Shown piece by piece: positions 1 through 12,420 of a stretch of 64,000 nt of DNA (position 1 is the first letter of the stretch; each line of letters starts with the position of its first letter). The notes under the pieces were generated by a model. The model was not told the origin of the DNA, ran no database searches, and saw only the letters and a list, made by a program, of their open reading frames with translations. Made by a program: the position numbers and the translations under genes. Location: positions 4,635,501 to 4,699,500 of the forward strand of contig NC_066594.1 in the NCBI RefSeq assembly GCF_905475345.1, in the 5' to 3' direction. Origin of the DNA: Vespula vulgaris. Lineage: Eukaryota > Arthropoda > Insecta > Hymenoptera > Vespidae.

Positions 1-3000
1 TGAAGCAAACTAGAGTGGTTCGTCGTTGATCGACGAAAAATATAAAAAAGAATGAAATTTGTTTGCCTTAGAAAAAGATTTTCACTAAAAATATATTGTT
101 TTATAGAAAAGAAAAAAGAAAATTTTAAAAAGAGAGGGTACGTAGTTTAACGAAACTCGAACCGGAGGGAAATAAAACCAGAACGTAAAGTATCGTCATT
201 TAACGATAAATGTCTCAAAAAGACTCGTCTTTTTTTGAAGTTTGAAATAAAATTGCTCCCGCGGGTCGAGAAAATCGATTTCTCGCTGAAATATCATAAA
301 CGAACTTCTTGTTTTTTTTCCTTTTTATACTCCTCGCATGCTTCTTCTTCTTCTTTTTCGACCAAGTCGCGATCTCTTTTAGTTCTTTAATTAAAATCTT
401 AGACTTTCTTTGAAATAGATGCAAAGACGGAACGAAACGAGCGAGCCACTGACCGCAAAATTGTAGCCAGTCGAGCGGACTATGGAAGAGGCATTTGTCG
501 AGGGAGGTTGCTTCGATTAAATTAAGCACCGGCTACATGTTTAATTACATCTCACTCGCAGGCGTGTCCATCTACAGTGGCTTGCTATGCTATATTGTGA
601 AGGTAAAGTAGTTCTCCGCTTTTCGCTCAAACCTTCTTGTTTTGAATATAACTCGTTCGAGGTTGTACAGGCAATAGTCGTAATAGGATATAACAGGATG
701 TCGATATGAATTTTTTAAAGGATTCTGCAAAAGTAAGGCCAGATGAAAACGTAAACGCGAATCAATGTTAACAAACGCTTACGGATATATTGTAAAATGT
801 CAAATAATTCGTTTTGTTGAAATGAAAATTAAATGATATCGTTATTATATCATAAATTATCGAATATGGATTATCATATATAAAAATTAATATGAATTAT
901 CGAAAAAGAAAGAACATTGAATTGTCATAAAACGCGCGATGACGAATGCTTTTTTTGTTCGTTGATCATAGCTCTCATCTAGCCTCTAATTGGAGCAAAT
1001 GAAAAGCAAGTAAATGGGTACGAGGGCATCGGATTTCAAAGAGATTAGGATGACTGCGAACAGAAACGACTTCCAAGAAAATAGACCAAATAGATTTTAG
1101 CCCGGTAGTTTGGTTAAGCTAGAGTGGATTAGACGCGGTTAAGCAAAGATGCTGAGCGAGGAAACGTACATTACTTTGGCACGGTCTTACGTTTGCTCCG
1201 AACGCCAGTTGCATCTACGAATACCGATGCTTTCCTAATAGTCATTAGGAAGCGAATGAACGAACCGTAACGTTGTCTTTTGTCGTGCTTTGTCCTTTCT
1301 TTAAAAACTTTCTTCTCAGTAAAGCGTAAATTTCGAAGATGATCTTTTTATATATACATATGTAGCTATAATGAAAGGTAAGGCTAGTATGTTCTTAAAA
1401 AATATAAGCGATCTCATTACTTAGATTTTAGATCAAGCGTCAGTATAAAAAATATCTCGTGATAAGGTGGTAAAGCGAACGCTCGTTTAACTTTTACGCT
1501 TGCTTTTACGAATTTTTCGTTTGAATAAGAAAAAAAGCGCAACTCTAGTTATAGAAATTTTTTGAAATAAACATTTTTTAATTATTCCAACGAGTCTAAT
1601 ACTAGTGAGCAATATAAATTTCTCTTAAAATAACATCTATTTCATTCACTTTCAAACGCGTTGCATTAAAATTGAGAAGAAAATTTGCGAAGGGAAAATT
1701 TCGAAGAAACTTGGAAGTTGTTCATTCCGATGAGAAAAGTTAAAGCAAAATTGAGCGAAGCGCTGTGGAAGAAAAATCTTCTTTCCCTTAATTTCTTATG
1801 GGACAATTTTCTATTGGGCCATCTTATGACGCATTTTTCAAAAACAGCCAATCCCTTTAGAATTCGCTGTCGAGAACATTGATCGCTTCTGAGAAATGAA
1901 TGTTACTGTTCTTATTTGACTAAATTAGCTTGATCTGATACTATATATTGTATAAACTAGATTTTATAATGTGTCTGTTATATTTATTTATTATAAGTAT
2001 AATACTTATTATAATATATATATATATATTAAAATAATTTTTATCTTCTCACAAGAAAATCTCTAATTACGCTGACAAAATGTTCTATGTAATTTTCCAA
2101 CGAATTCGTACTTTTTGTGAATAGCATATTTCTGTTAATTCTGTAATCTTTGAAATCACCTAAAAACCACGATATATATAATAATGTATAAAAAGAAGTA
2201 AAGAAGCTCCAATTATAAAAAACTTTTGAAATATAGAAAAAACTACCGATTAAAGAATTTCCAAAAGACGAAATCACATGAAAATGAATGTTGATGATTG
2301 TTCTTTCGATACGCTCGTGTTTGCCATCTCTTAACGTAGACCTACAAATCGTTTGAGACCAGTTAAAATCGATATCTATATCGATTCACTGTACTCGAAG
2401 TTAATCTATTATTATGGCTTTACATTTACGTTGCCTTTACATTTACCGGTCAGATATCGTTATCGAACGATCGTAGCTGCAGATCGTACTATTGATCATC
2501 AAAAGAAGGAGAAGAGAGAGGAACCGCTATTATACCGCACAATCGCAGTTGGAAATCACATTTATCGAAATTTGAACGCTTTCAGTCATTCACGACTATA
2601 CTTACCTCTTTCGTTCAGTCCTTTCCTCTGCTTTTGAAGGTGGTACGCATCGACCGTTCTCATTTATTGTATTGTGCTAGGTGAAGCTTCACGAAGCCGT
2701 TTGGTTTAACGAAAGAATGGCTCGATTATGAAAGATGAAATATCGTGAAGCCATTTTCTTTTATCCTCTTCGTTCTTTGCTCATCGTCGATGGCATATAC
2801 CTTAGGATTTTCCTTGGAACGTAATCGTTTAAAATTATACGCAACTACGAAAAGGTATTAACAATAAAATAACATTGAAGTGTTTTCGAGTTTAGATACT
2901 AAATATTGCAAATATCTCGTATGCGTAGTATAGTTACATGGGATAGGGAGAATTACTTTATGCTAAACTAATACAAGATCCCATCTCGCTTTTGGCATTA

Positions 3001-6000
3001 TCATAGATACTTCAAGAAGAGGGGTCGAAGCACCCTCCGTTTGGAATACACACTAAATTTCACTCGACGGATAAAAGGACCTGCTCGTCCTATCACAGCC
3101 GGAGGAAAATGAATTACTTCGTTCTAGTACCTCCTCAATCATTAATGAGTCTCGCGTGAGTGGATTGTGCACTCTTTAAGCGGTCATAACGAGCAACCTT
3201 CCGCTTCGTTCGGTTTCCATTCCTATCCCCGTTAACGAGATTCTATAGAATGTGTGTAATTATATGGGACTTCTTCGCACAAACTCGCCATTTAAATAAT
3301 CTTCAAAATTCTATCTGACAAAAATCGTTTTTGATAGATAAAAAAATAATTTTCATTGTAGAAGTCACATTCGAATATAAGTGCAAATTAGAATATTTTA
3401 ATTTCTTTAAATATCCTTTCAATTTTGTGCAACTACTATGTGCAATAAAAAGAATAGCTCAATCTATCTCTCTACATATATTATAAACTGATAACTTACG
3501 ATATATGATAAGTAACATCAGCGTTACGTAGAACTCTATCGTAATTGCCAAGGATGTAAATTATTTGTAAAAAGAGCAAAATTGAAAAAGATATTTTTAT
3601 TTATTTTATCAAGTATTACGCGCAGTTAAAAAATATACAATTTCGAATATTCAATTGTTATCGTTTTATTTAATTTAATTATAAATCTCCTTGTAGTCTT
3701 TCGTTGAATTACATCAATGATAAATAAAATTGTCATACTTTTCTCATAATGCTTCAAACGACGTATGTTTACATGAAAGTTGCTTCTTATTTTTATTCAT
3801 AGAAGATACTAGCGAATTTTGACCGGAAAATCCTGGAACACCGTATATATATTCGCTCTTTTGCAGTACATATCCACTATAATCTCGAATGCATATCCCT
3901 CGAGAATACGCGCTTAATCTCATTTGTGAATTTTAAACTAAAACTCAATTCTCTCCTTTTATCGTTAATCGCCTTATTACGCATACCTCTCTGCGAAGGA
4001 CTCAAATGAGAAAATATCAAAGTTGCGAAATAATGAGATAACATCGAGCTATATAAAGTATCGATATCATCCTGCAAAATACAAGAGAAACTATATGTTC
4101 AAGATAAAATTTCCTTTTCGATCTGTAATTAAACGAATTTTCACTTCCATTCGTTTAGTTTAAATATTTTCCACATATCTTTTGTCTACCTTTTATCTAC
4201 TCGAATATCCTAAAGTTCCTTTGCATTTATTAAATCGTTTCATCTTACATCTCGTTTGATGCATCGCGGCGAAATCGGATAAACTCATTTTTTTACAACT
4301 TTTACAATAGTTTTCACGAATATTCTAAAGAATCTGAACAGATTTTCTTTTATAAAGGGTAAAACCGAAATTTAAAACAGAACATTGTTTGTAATTCTAA
4401 AATATCGAACAACAAAAACCATCCGATCGTTTAAATATTACCTGTTTTAAATATGTATGTAGTATATACAATATGCACCGATACGCGTTACCTGGAATAA
4501 ATTTAATCATACAGTAAATCATTTATTGCACTGATTTTATTTAAAATCGTTGAATGGAGTTTGGTGAATTTTATTTGAAGCAAGAAAAAAACGTGGTTCG
4601 ATTCTTGCAATGACAAAATGGATTTTCCTTCGTTTTTATTTGTTACTAATAATATCATCGACTTATACTATGTATATAAGTTCGTGCCTTAGAGGATACG
4701 TGTAGCTCGATTCGTAGATAGAAATTTGCCGCGAGTTCATCTTATCGTATGTCGACGGCCTGTTTGTTACTTATTTGCTACTATTGTTCTCAAGTTTCAC
4801 AAAAATACGAAATGTTACCGGTGCAAACGAGATATGATACATTATGTCAACTTTTGATACTGAAGAGTTTTATCTATTCAAGCTAAGATTTATTCTTCGC
4901 TCATTATTTAACTATATACTACGTTATTGGGTCAAAATCTACGTAAACGTAAAGACAATCAACTTGAACTATAGCTTAAAGGATTGTATGAGACATTTCA
5001 TAAAATTAGTCGAGCTTTTGAAATAACAACTTAATTAATTTTATACTCAGTCGAAATTTTACAGATTGCAAACGATATTATAATAAAATTGTTATGGTAT
5101 TTGTTTTAATAGTAAACTATCGCTGTTCTTCGTTGTTCTTTGCTTCGTTTCACAGTAGTGTATTTATGCCTTATTTATAAATATATAGATTCAATAAGAT
5201 ATAATGCCCTTCATCTATTCCTTTACATCTTATTTCGCTAGATAGATGTTGCTAGCTTGGTAAGATAAAATAAGGCACTCATAACCGAACTGGCTTAGTA
5301 AGAACGAAGCGGAAAATCTTCTTGGAAGACTGTTATAATAATACTTATATATTACATAGATAATTAAAAGCTTCTTTCTTTGCCATTTTTATATAGTCAT
5401 TATGAATTATACTTTTATTTTCTTATTTATATAAATAATGTTAGCAAAGATTTATAGAACGCCAAAACAATAATTTCGAAAGTTTTAGTCAAAAACATTG
5501 TATGTTAATCCAAAGTATATTATAATTATTTTATTTCAATTATAATATATCTTAACAAATATTAATATCAAATGGAAAAAAATACGATGGAAATACAAAA
5601 AATACGAAGGAATACTCGTTTGCAAACGAAATATTTTGTCAAAGGAAATGCTGTATTGTTTATTCTTTGAATAATTTGAAACGCGTTATTAAGTGAGTTA
5701 AAAGTGTAACATTTATAACCGATACAAGTACATACTATTCCCATTCGAAAAATACATTATTCACGTAGTCATAAATATATTATTAATCATAAGACAATAA
5801 CTATATAAAAAATATTGTCGTTCGCTCATATTTACTCTTTCGAAAATATTTTTCAACCTTGTCTGTACGATAATGGACGGTCCAAAACACAATGGGTCTG
5901 TATATCTATCTTGAAAGGTTAGCTCTGGAATCGGAGAGAATTCGATACTTTGGAGTGTACGCGCACGATACCTGTCGCAAAATCGATATATCTGTACCAA

Positions 6001-6120
6001 AATGTCAAGCAGATATTTATCCTTTTTCCAGTTAGATTTGAAATACGAAGCATTGCGCTTAAGCGCATTGCCGTTCGAGTACATACTTTGCTTTGATACT
6101 TGTACGTTTGAAAATGTGCG
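1..6120. other. Non-coding AT-rich stretch, no gene recognised
   Basis: About 6 kb with no open frame that looks like protein and no credible pair of splice sites around a coding segment. The sequence is A+T-rich with short AT runs, for example an (AT)n stretch near 2013-2030. The only contrast is a GC-richer patch around 3000-3250 with no long homopolymers, which could be a conserved regulatory element. The short open frames (60-100 codons) have unstructured, low-complexity or Ile/Tyr-rich translations of the kind expected by chance in DNA this rich in A+T. I read this as intergenic or deep intronic sequence. Confidence 0.6.
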
Positions 6121-6138
6121 TTCGCATATATATGTATG

Positions 6139-6142
<4 letters not shown>

Positions 6143-6185
<43 letters not shown>
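6143..6185. repeat. (TA)n microsatellite
   Basis: An uninterrupted TA dinucleotide run of about 43 nt, preceded by a short TATG/TGTA variant stretch from about 6126. The open frames overlapping it, with Tyr-Ile repeats, are artefacts of the repeat. Confidence 0.97.
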
Positions 6186-6188
<3 letters not shown>

Positions 6189-6354
6189 TTCTTTCTCTCG
6201 TAATATTTTAAGCTCTCGACGCTGCAAGACCAATGATAAACACGTCCTTATCTGACGGAGGCGTCGAGCTAGGTCAACGTTATTTTTCGTAGAAAGTAAG
6301 GAAAAGAGTTGACGTCTGAGTGAGAGAAAAGAGTTAAGAAAAGAGTCAGAAACT

Positions 6355-6360
<6 letters not shown>

Positions 6361-6404
<44 letters not shown>
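6361..6404. repeat. (GA)n microsatellite
   Basis: A perfect GA dinucleotide run of 44 nt. Pure GA tracts can bind GAGA-type factors in insects, and a GC-richer patch (about 6480-6720) follows within 80 nt, but no promoter element is visible. The Ser-Leu-rich minus-strand open frame across it is a repeat artefact. Confidence 0.97.
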
Positions 6405-6407
<3 letters not shown>

Positions 6408-6492
6408 CAGATACAAAGCCTTATAATTTATGGCAGGTCTTTAATATCACGACGTTCTCTTCTACTTCCCGAGTATTTTCCAGTGGAGTCTT

Positions 6493-6516
6493 TGTGTGTG
6501 TGCGCGCACACGTGTG
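6493..6516. repeat. Alternating purine-pyrimidine tract with 14-bp palindrome
   Basis: Twenty-four consecutive alternating pyrimidine/purine bases (TG repeats passing into CGCGCG and back to CACA, then CGTGTG). A perfect 14-bp palindrome, GTGTGCGCGCACAC, sits at 6498-6511. Such tracts are the classic Z-DNA-prone type. A biological role is inference only. Confidence 0.9.
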
Positions 6517-8525
6517 AGCGAAAAAGAGAAAAAGAAAAAGAGACGGAAATGAAGGTGATGTCGAAGAGAAAGGAAAAGAGCTGTGGTTGGGGTCGCGGTC
6601 ACGCGACGGTGTGGGTGCAAAGAAATGGCGAGAATGAAGCCTCCGCCTGGTGAGAAATTTCATGACAAGTAAAGCAAGCTGCGAGATCGAAGAGGGTTGC
6701 AAACCTAGGTTAAAACGCAGTGACGTATTTTCTATCTCAACTATCAAATAAAAATGGTTCGTCTCACGAGCAGATAGTACTTTTTGAAAGCTTTTTTTTT
6801 GGAATAAATAATTATAAATGTTTTTTGTGTTACTTGCGCAATAAGCAAACGAGCTGCATGTTCGATCGATAGATAATTCTAGAAGATTATTACAAATTTC
6901 TTAAAAACGTCGTTTGAAAATCCAAGTTTTTTAAAGCACGATATATTTACATAAATTGAATTCAACTATGGAAGAAAGAAGAATGCGTGACGAGTAAATC
7001 CGTGAGATTTACTGGGATCTCGCGTTTGTAAAACGTCCGAAAAAGCAAGCTGTTCCGTTACGAGATAACGTCAAACCTGCCAGTTAATATTATTAACGAT
7101 CTCGATGTCTGCAATTCTCTATTTTTTTTTTTTTTTTATGGAACGAAACAACCGTCTCTATATCCACAGTAGAAAGTTATTTTCTTGAAGGAAAGATAAG
7201 TTTGTAGTAAAAGAAAGAGGAAGAAAAGCGAGACCAAAACCTCGGAATAGTAAGTAAAAGAAAAACCCATAAAAATATCACATCAGTTCATCGTTGATTC
7301 GTAGGAATAGCGAAGGTGGTAGTAAGGTTTGTGAAAGGAAGGCAAGTTCTCTGTTGCATCAAAAGTCCTTGTCTTGCTGTCACGAAGCATGCTTCAACTC
7401 TGGAAGAGGAACGTTAAAATAGAGGTGAGGAAGGGAGGAAGTCGAGGCGAACCATAAAGCAAGCTACGCTGCTGACTTTATGGATTCGATTATTCCCGCT
7501 TGCTGCCTTCGTAGCGGTTCTCTGAACTCGGTGACCGGCCGTTACTGGATATCGAGGGAGAAATGGAACGAAAGGGAGCTCGAAACAGAGAGGAAGTCTT
7601 CGAGAGTATAATCCAAATTTGCAGGTTACTCCTAGTGAGTTAGCACAACTGCAACAGGATTTTCGAGCCGTTCTAAACGTGATCCCAACGATCCTATCAC
7701 CATGCACCCTTGCTTCGTTTGTTCATCGAAGGTTTCCCAGGTGAGACCTTTGCTAAATTCGTTCGACCGAAAATCTCTGTTATACCAATTATTCTTAGCT
7801 CGATGTAATTTCCTAATGGCAAGGCTGGAACGAATGCTCGTACATCGGCGAACTCGTTTTTTTATTTTTTAATAAATCTAAACAATCGCTATGGGAGAAC
7901 GTAATTGAAAATTAGCGTATCTTCGTCTGCGTTCGAAAGCCTGCCCGAGATATGTACATCTCTTCTTTGCGACACGAAGCGTAAGCTCAATATACCAAGT
8001 CTGCGACTCGCTAACTCGAAGCTTTCTCATATTCTAGTCGCGAATTCCGATCTCGATCAATGAGCAAGTCACGTATTCGAGAGAGCGAAATCTCGATTTC
8101 GTCACAACTTCTTCATCATTACTGCTTCGACTACGGACGTCGTACGGCATCTTATCCTTTAAGAAACAGAGAAAGAGAAAGAAAGAGAGTATCGTAGAGG
8201 GAAAGCAAACATGGCTTTGTTCTTTCGACATCGTAGCGTTATCGCACTTTACAGCACTCGCCTGAACGAAACTCGGTCTTCTCTTCGAATTCCCTTCCCT
8301 TATTATAATCGACGCGTTCAACTAGATGGGCTTCCTTCGCAAAACCGAGCAGAGAAGGAAGGCCAAGTAAATAAGAAAAACGTTCTTCGTATCGAAACTA
8401 TTCCATGATTTTCCCAAGAAAAATGGATGAATAAGGAGAGAAAAAAAGAAAAAAGAAATATCGTGTAAAGAAAAATCGCTTTTCGCTTGCTCGGGAAAAT
8501 TGAGTCTTGCATTTTGTAATTTCAA
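6517..8525. other. Non-coding stretch with GC-richer patches
   Basis: No gene recognised. Between 6540 and 6720 the sequence is noticeably richer in G+C (GGGGTCGCGGTCACGCGACG-type sequence). The 7400-7740 interval is also more balanced in composition, and a minus-strand frame is open there for 97 codons. That frame starts at GTG, has no recognisable domain, and I consider it chance. A run of 16 T lies at 7122-7137. Near 8438-8460 there is an A/G-rich tract. Confidence 0.55.
7122..7137. repeat. Poly-T run (16 nt)
   Basis: Sixteen consecutive T residues followed by ATGG. It could be a slippage product or the poly-A tail of a minus-strand retroposed fragment. No target-site duplication or body sequence is visible, so the simple explanation is preferred. 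Confidence 0.9.
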
Positions 8526-8528
8526 AAA

Positions 8529-8530
<2 letters not shown>

Positions 8531-8562
<32 letters not shown>
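8531..8562. repeat. (AT)n microsatellite
   Basis: A perfect AT dinucleotide run of 32 nt. All the Tyr-Ile-rich open frames here in both orientations derive from it. Confidence 0.97.
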
Positions 8563-8566
<4 letters not shown>

Positions 8567-8949
8567 TCTTCATATATAAGGCTCGAAAAAGAAAAACTAA
8601 TAGTAAAATAAACAAATATCTTAATGCTGACGATTGATATCAAATCAATCGTCGAAGAAACATCATCCTTTTCGGCGTCGCTCTTCGAGCCGTGTCTCTG
8701 TGGCGTCTAAGCATTAGCAAAGGGAAGTTACATAGCTTGCCCTCGAAGCAGTCGCTGCTTCATACACGGACAAAGACGGATTAGCATAGGAATTATTTCC
8801 GGTTGGATGATAAAGCCCCGAGCAGAATGTTCAAAGCTCAACGAAGCTCGTTTCGTTGTGGAACCAAAATCGAGAGCTGTTTCTCCAACGCAGAGAATTG
8901 GCATGCGTTTCTCTCCTTGCTCTTACTGCATTTATACACATATAGATAC

Positions 8950-8950
<1 letters not shown>

Positions 8951-8993
<43 letters not shown>

Positions 8994-9020
8994 GTATATA
9001 TATATATACATATATATATA
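8951..9020. repeat. Compound (TA)n microsatellite
   Basis: A TA run of about 39 nt (8951-8989), a short TACG interruption, and then two further imperfect TA blocks to about 9020. This is a typical compound AT-rich microsatellite that overlaps four spurious open frames on both strands. Confidence 0.95.
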
Positions 9021-10251
9021 CAAACCTATACACGTGTATATTACACTCAGATACGAGTATCGTGATCTCGATTCTTCCGTAACACGAAATGAAACTACCT
9101 AGAGAATTTTTGGAGGGTCGATCAATTTTGTACGTCGACTTGCTTTTCTCACGCTCTACTGTATCTCTCGTATGCCAGCTTTTTTCCTTCTTTCTCATCG
9201 ATTCGGTTTTCTACATTTTTATCTACAACGAAAAAAAAAATACCAACACGATTCATAGATAGAGTTCGAATCGAATCTTCTTTTTCCTTCTTCGTACACC
9301 TATCTACCTACCTACATTCCGCAAGATTAAGTCAGGCGATTTTATCGTTCAATCGAAACAAGCGCAAATTCCTTTCTTTTGGCTTTCGTGAATTCCTCAG
9401 AAAGTAAGAGCAAAGTATGGGTTAGGTATCGTTATAGTTAATTAATGATTTCTAGAAGCATGCTTTTTAAAAATTACCTCTTTAATGTCGTTAAAATAAA
9501 ATAAATAGCATTAAAAATTTGGAATAAACATTTTAAGGAAATATGAGAATGATTTAATTATTGAAATTAATAAAGTAGAGTAAAGTCGACAGGTAATAAA
9601 CTAAAGCTGACTCATCTCGTTATAATCAGAACCGATTAATGAAATGCTGTTCTCCTAAGTAAATGTTAAGTAAGTAAAATTTCCTAAAGTAAGTATCAAA
9701 TAAGCAATAAGTAAGTTATTTATTTAGAAAAAAAGCTATTTAATTGGTTGGGGAATAGCGATTTACATGAATAGACATTGTCGTGAAATCATTCATAAAA
9801 TGTCTGAATAATCAATAAGACATTACAAGCATTTTGCATCAGAAACTTCGAATTTCAAGAGAATTTAAAAAAAGATAATATATATTTACATATTTAAACG
9901 TTACCTCGTTTATGAAAGATTTAAAATATAAATTTATTGTAAGTATCATTAAACGCGAAAGAAAGAATATCTTCGGTGAGAGAAACGATCTTTCAAGAAG
10001 GAATCAACTCTCTTGGAAATTACTTTATGTATAGATAGCGAAGAGTAAAAGAATAGAAGAGTCGTGGACGGAGTTTAAATGAAGAATCCTAGAGGATGAA
10101 CTTCGTTAGACAAAGAAGAGCATTATCGTCTCCGCGGTTCGCGAAATTCAGAGGAAATCATCGATTTCAACTCGAAGACAAGCAAAGACGATAGGATGTG
10201 CCTCTTTTAAATGAAGCGAACAAAGTTCGTGAAGAAAAGATATTTTCCCTT

Positions 10252-10255
<4 letters not shown>
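9021..10255. other. Non-coding AT-rich stretch
   Basis: No gene recognised. Around 9658-9720 the motif TAAGTAAGTA and close variants recur several times, a loose local repeat. Nothing else stands out before the CT microsatellite that follows. Confidence 0.6.

Positions 10256-10326
<71 letters not shown>
10256..10326. repeat. (CT)n then (ATCT)n compound microsatellite
   Basis: A CT dinucleotide run from 10256 to 10310 runs into a short ATCT tetranucleotide block (10311-10326). The Ser-Leu-repeat open frame across it is not a gene. An A/G-rich tract follows. Confidence 0.97.
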
Positions 10327-10848
10327 TTCTCTTTCAAAGAAAAAAAAGGAAACGAGACGATGAAAGCGAACAGAGAAAAAGAGCAAGTGGAAACAACGGA
10401 AGGGTGAGAAGGAATAAAAGATTGGAAGGGAGCTGAGGAATATTACGCGAAACAGCAAGACGTTAATATTCTGCTTTCTATCGAGCGGTAGAGACAAAGT
10501 AAAAAAGTTTTCTCCCTGAGAAGCAAGTGGCGCCGTTTCCGTTCCTCGGTGAACGCGTTCCTTTATTGAAGATCTATTCACTGGAAAAATATTTTGAATT
10601 AACGTTACTTCATGTTGTAAATAATATTGTAATTAATATTTCTGTAATCAGCTTTTGCAAAACAAGATTGTAGGAGAGGAGAAGGAAGAAAATAAAGATA
10701 GATATTCTTTTCTTTTCAAAATTTGCAGAAAATTCTTGCTTTTGAAAATAAACGATGACATTAATTATAGGAGACCGCGATAAATATTTCAAAGCGATAC
10801 ACGTTTAGCGGTATACTTTATACAATGAAGAAACAGATATAAAGAGAA

Positions 10849-10869
10849 AGAGAGAGAGAGAGAGAGAGA
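10849..10869. repeat. (AG)n microsatellite
   Basis: A short perfect AG run of about 21 nt inside a wider purine-rich stretch (10840-10900). Confidence 0.95.
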
Positions 10870-12059
10870 AGGAGAAATGAAGATCTAGAGAAAGTTAAAA
10901 TCTTATCAGCAGAGTATCTTCCTATAGATAGTAGTTCGTAATAGTCTTTAAAACTACGGTAAAGTTCATTACGGTATTTGGAGCTCCGGGCCATGCAAGT
11001 ATACCGACTTCCGTTGTAATATCCAAAAGTCCTACCGGTAGTTCTAGCGCAAGCACAAGAAGAAAGTTTAAATCCGGTTTACCTAAGTGACCACTCGGGG
11101 AAAAGTCATAGAAGAGCAGGATTTTCAATACGTCGCTATATCCTAAAACGTATACTCGTAAATACCTTCGTAATTCTTGCGAAACTTTAAAAATATCAGA
11201 TACGAACGGTTCAAGATCTTACTCATAACTATACCATGTATGTAATAGTATTTATAATAATATTTATAATGCTCAGGAAAAATAAACAAGAGAAAATTAT
11301 GACACAATGGAAATACTATAGAAATATTCTTATCCTTCTTAAGCGTAGGATATTATATAGAGAATGAATTTTTTAAATATCTCGAAAATAATACATTTGT
11401 AAAAAGGGAGTTTAAATCAAAAGTTATTCAGTTTAGAGGGAAACATAAAAGGATTATTTCCTTCTGACTCAGTGGACATTTTCATAATTATTTCAACTTC
11501 ATTTTTTCAAGCGGAATTTTATAATTTGAAACGGAATCAGTTTACGCGAAAAACTGAACAAATTTGATCTAAAACATTCATTTATCCAGCCTCTATATTG
11601 CTACGATATTTAACGGGTCGATCATAATAATGAATATTTATTGAAATAATATTGTTTCGACAATGTTAAATTGTCTAAACAACATTTATAACTTTGATAT
11701 CAATGTGAGAAAGGAAAACTTTTACGAAACACATAATAAAAAGTGAAACTTAGCGAAGGTGCGTCCTTAAGATTAAAAGAAAAAAAAAGAACTTTTTAAT
11801 AGTTGATTATTTTACCATTGACTCTAAGAAAATTCTTCGATTACTTAAAACAATTATCGAGTTGATATCCATTAAATCATTCAATTGGACCTTATCCTTA
11901 CTACTTACTTTATAATTGGTTTAATATATTCTGACTGCATTCTCACGCAGAAGAGACAGAAAAAGAGAAAGTAAGAAAGAACGAAAGAGAAAAACGTATT
12001 TAGAAAGTAAATGCAACGAAAAGACGCGAAATGAAGCACAACGATGCAACGTCGTGTAA

Positions 12060-12420
12060 TCAAGGAAACGATCGGATTATAGTTTGTTCGCAAAAGGCTG
12101 ATTGCATGCCCATGGGAGAAATTACCCACGGAGCTTTTCTTCCTACTAGTGGTTCATTCGCGAAAGTCCCGCGGCGGACCTTTAATTGATAGTCGTAATT
12201 AATCGTCTCCTCTACCGCGGCTTTATTCACTGGGCGGAACGATCGTTCCAGTATGGTAAACGCGCGATTCAATAAGAGGGGGAAGAAGCGTGACTCACAC
12301 ACGCGAGCAGCATACACAACGTTCGCTAAATGGGTTCTTCATTCGCATTAATTCCTCCTTTGATCTTCGAAAAATCGTCCATTCGACATTGCTGGTATCC
12401 TCTACTGACGAGCGAAACGT
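12060..12420. promoter_or_regulatory. GC-richer island, candidate regulatory element
   Basis: This block is clearly richer in C+G than its flanks and contains GCGAAAGTCCCGCGGCGG-type sequence. Close by are TTAATTGA and AATTAATCG strings (about 12181-12206) resembling homeodomain TAAT cores. No consistent open frame or splice-site pair was found. I interpret it only as a candidate conserved non-coding element. The homeodomain link is weak, because TAAT is frequent in AT-rich DNA. Confidence 0.25.

Noticed and set aside
3091..3100. TATCACAGCC, identical to the first ten bases of the insect miR-2/miR-13 family
   Set aside because: The bases after it do not continue the mature miRNA, and no complementary arm (GGCTGTGATA-like) lies within hairpin distance.
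4584..4600. GGTTCGATTCTT, a B-box-like string
   Set aside because: No A box at a usable distance and no cloverleaf pairing.
5919..6416. 165-codon minus-strand open frame
   Set aside because: It runs through the GA and TA microsatellites and owes its length to them. No domain.
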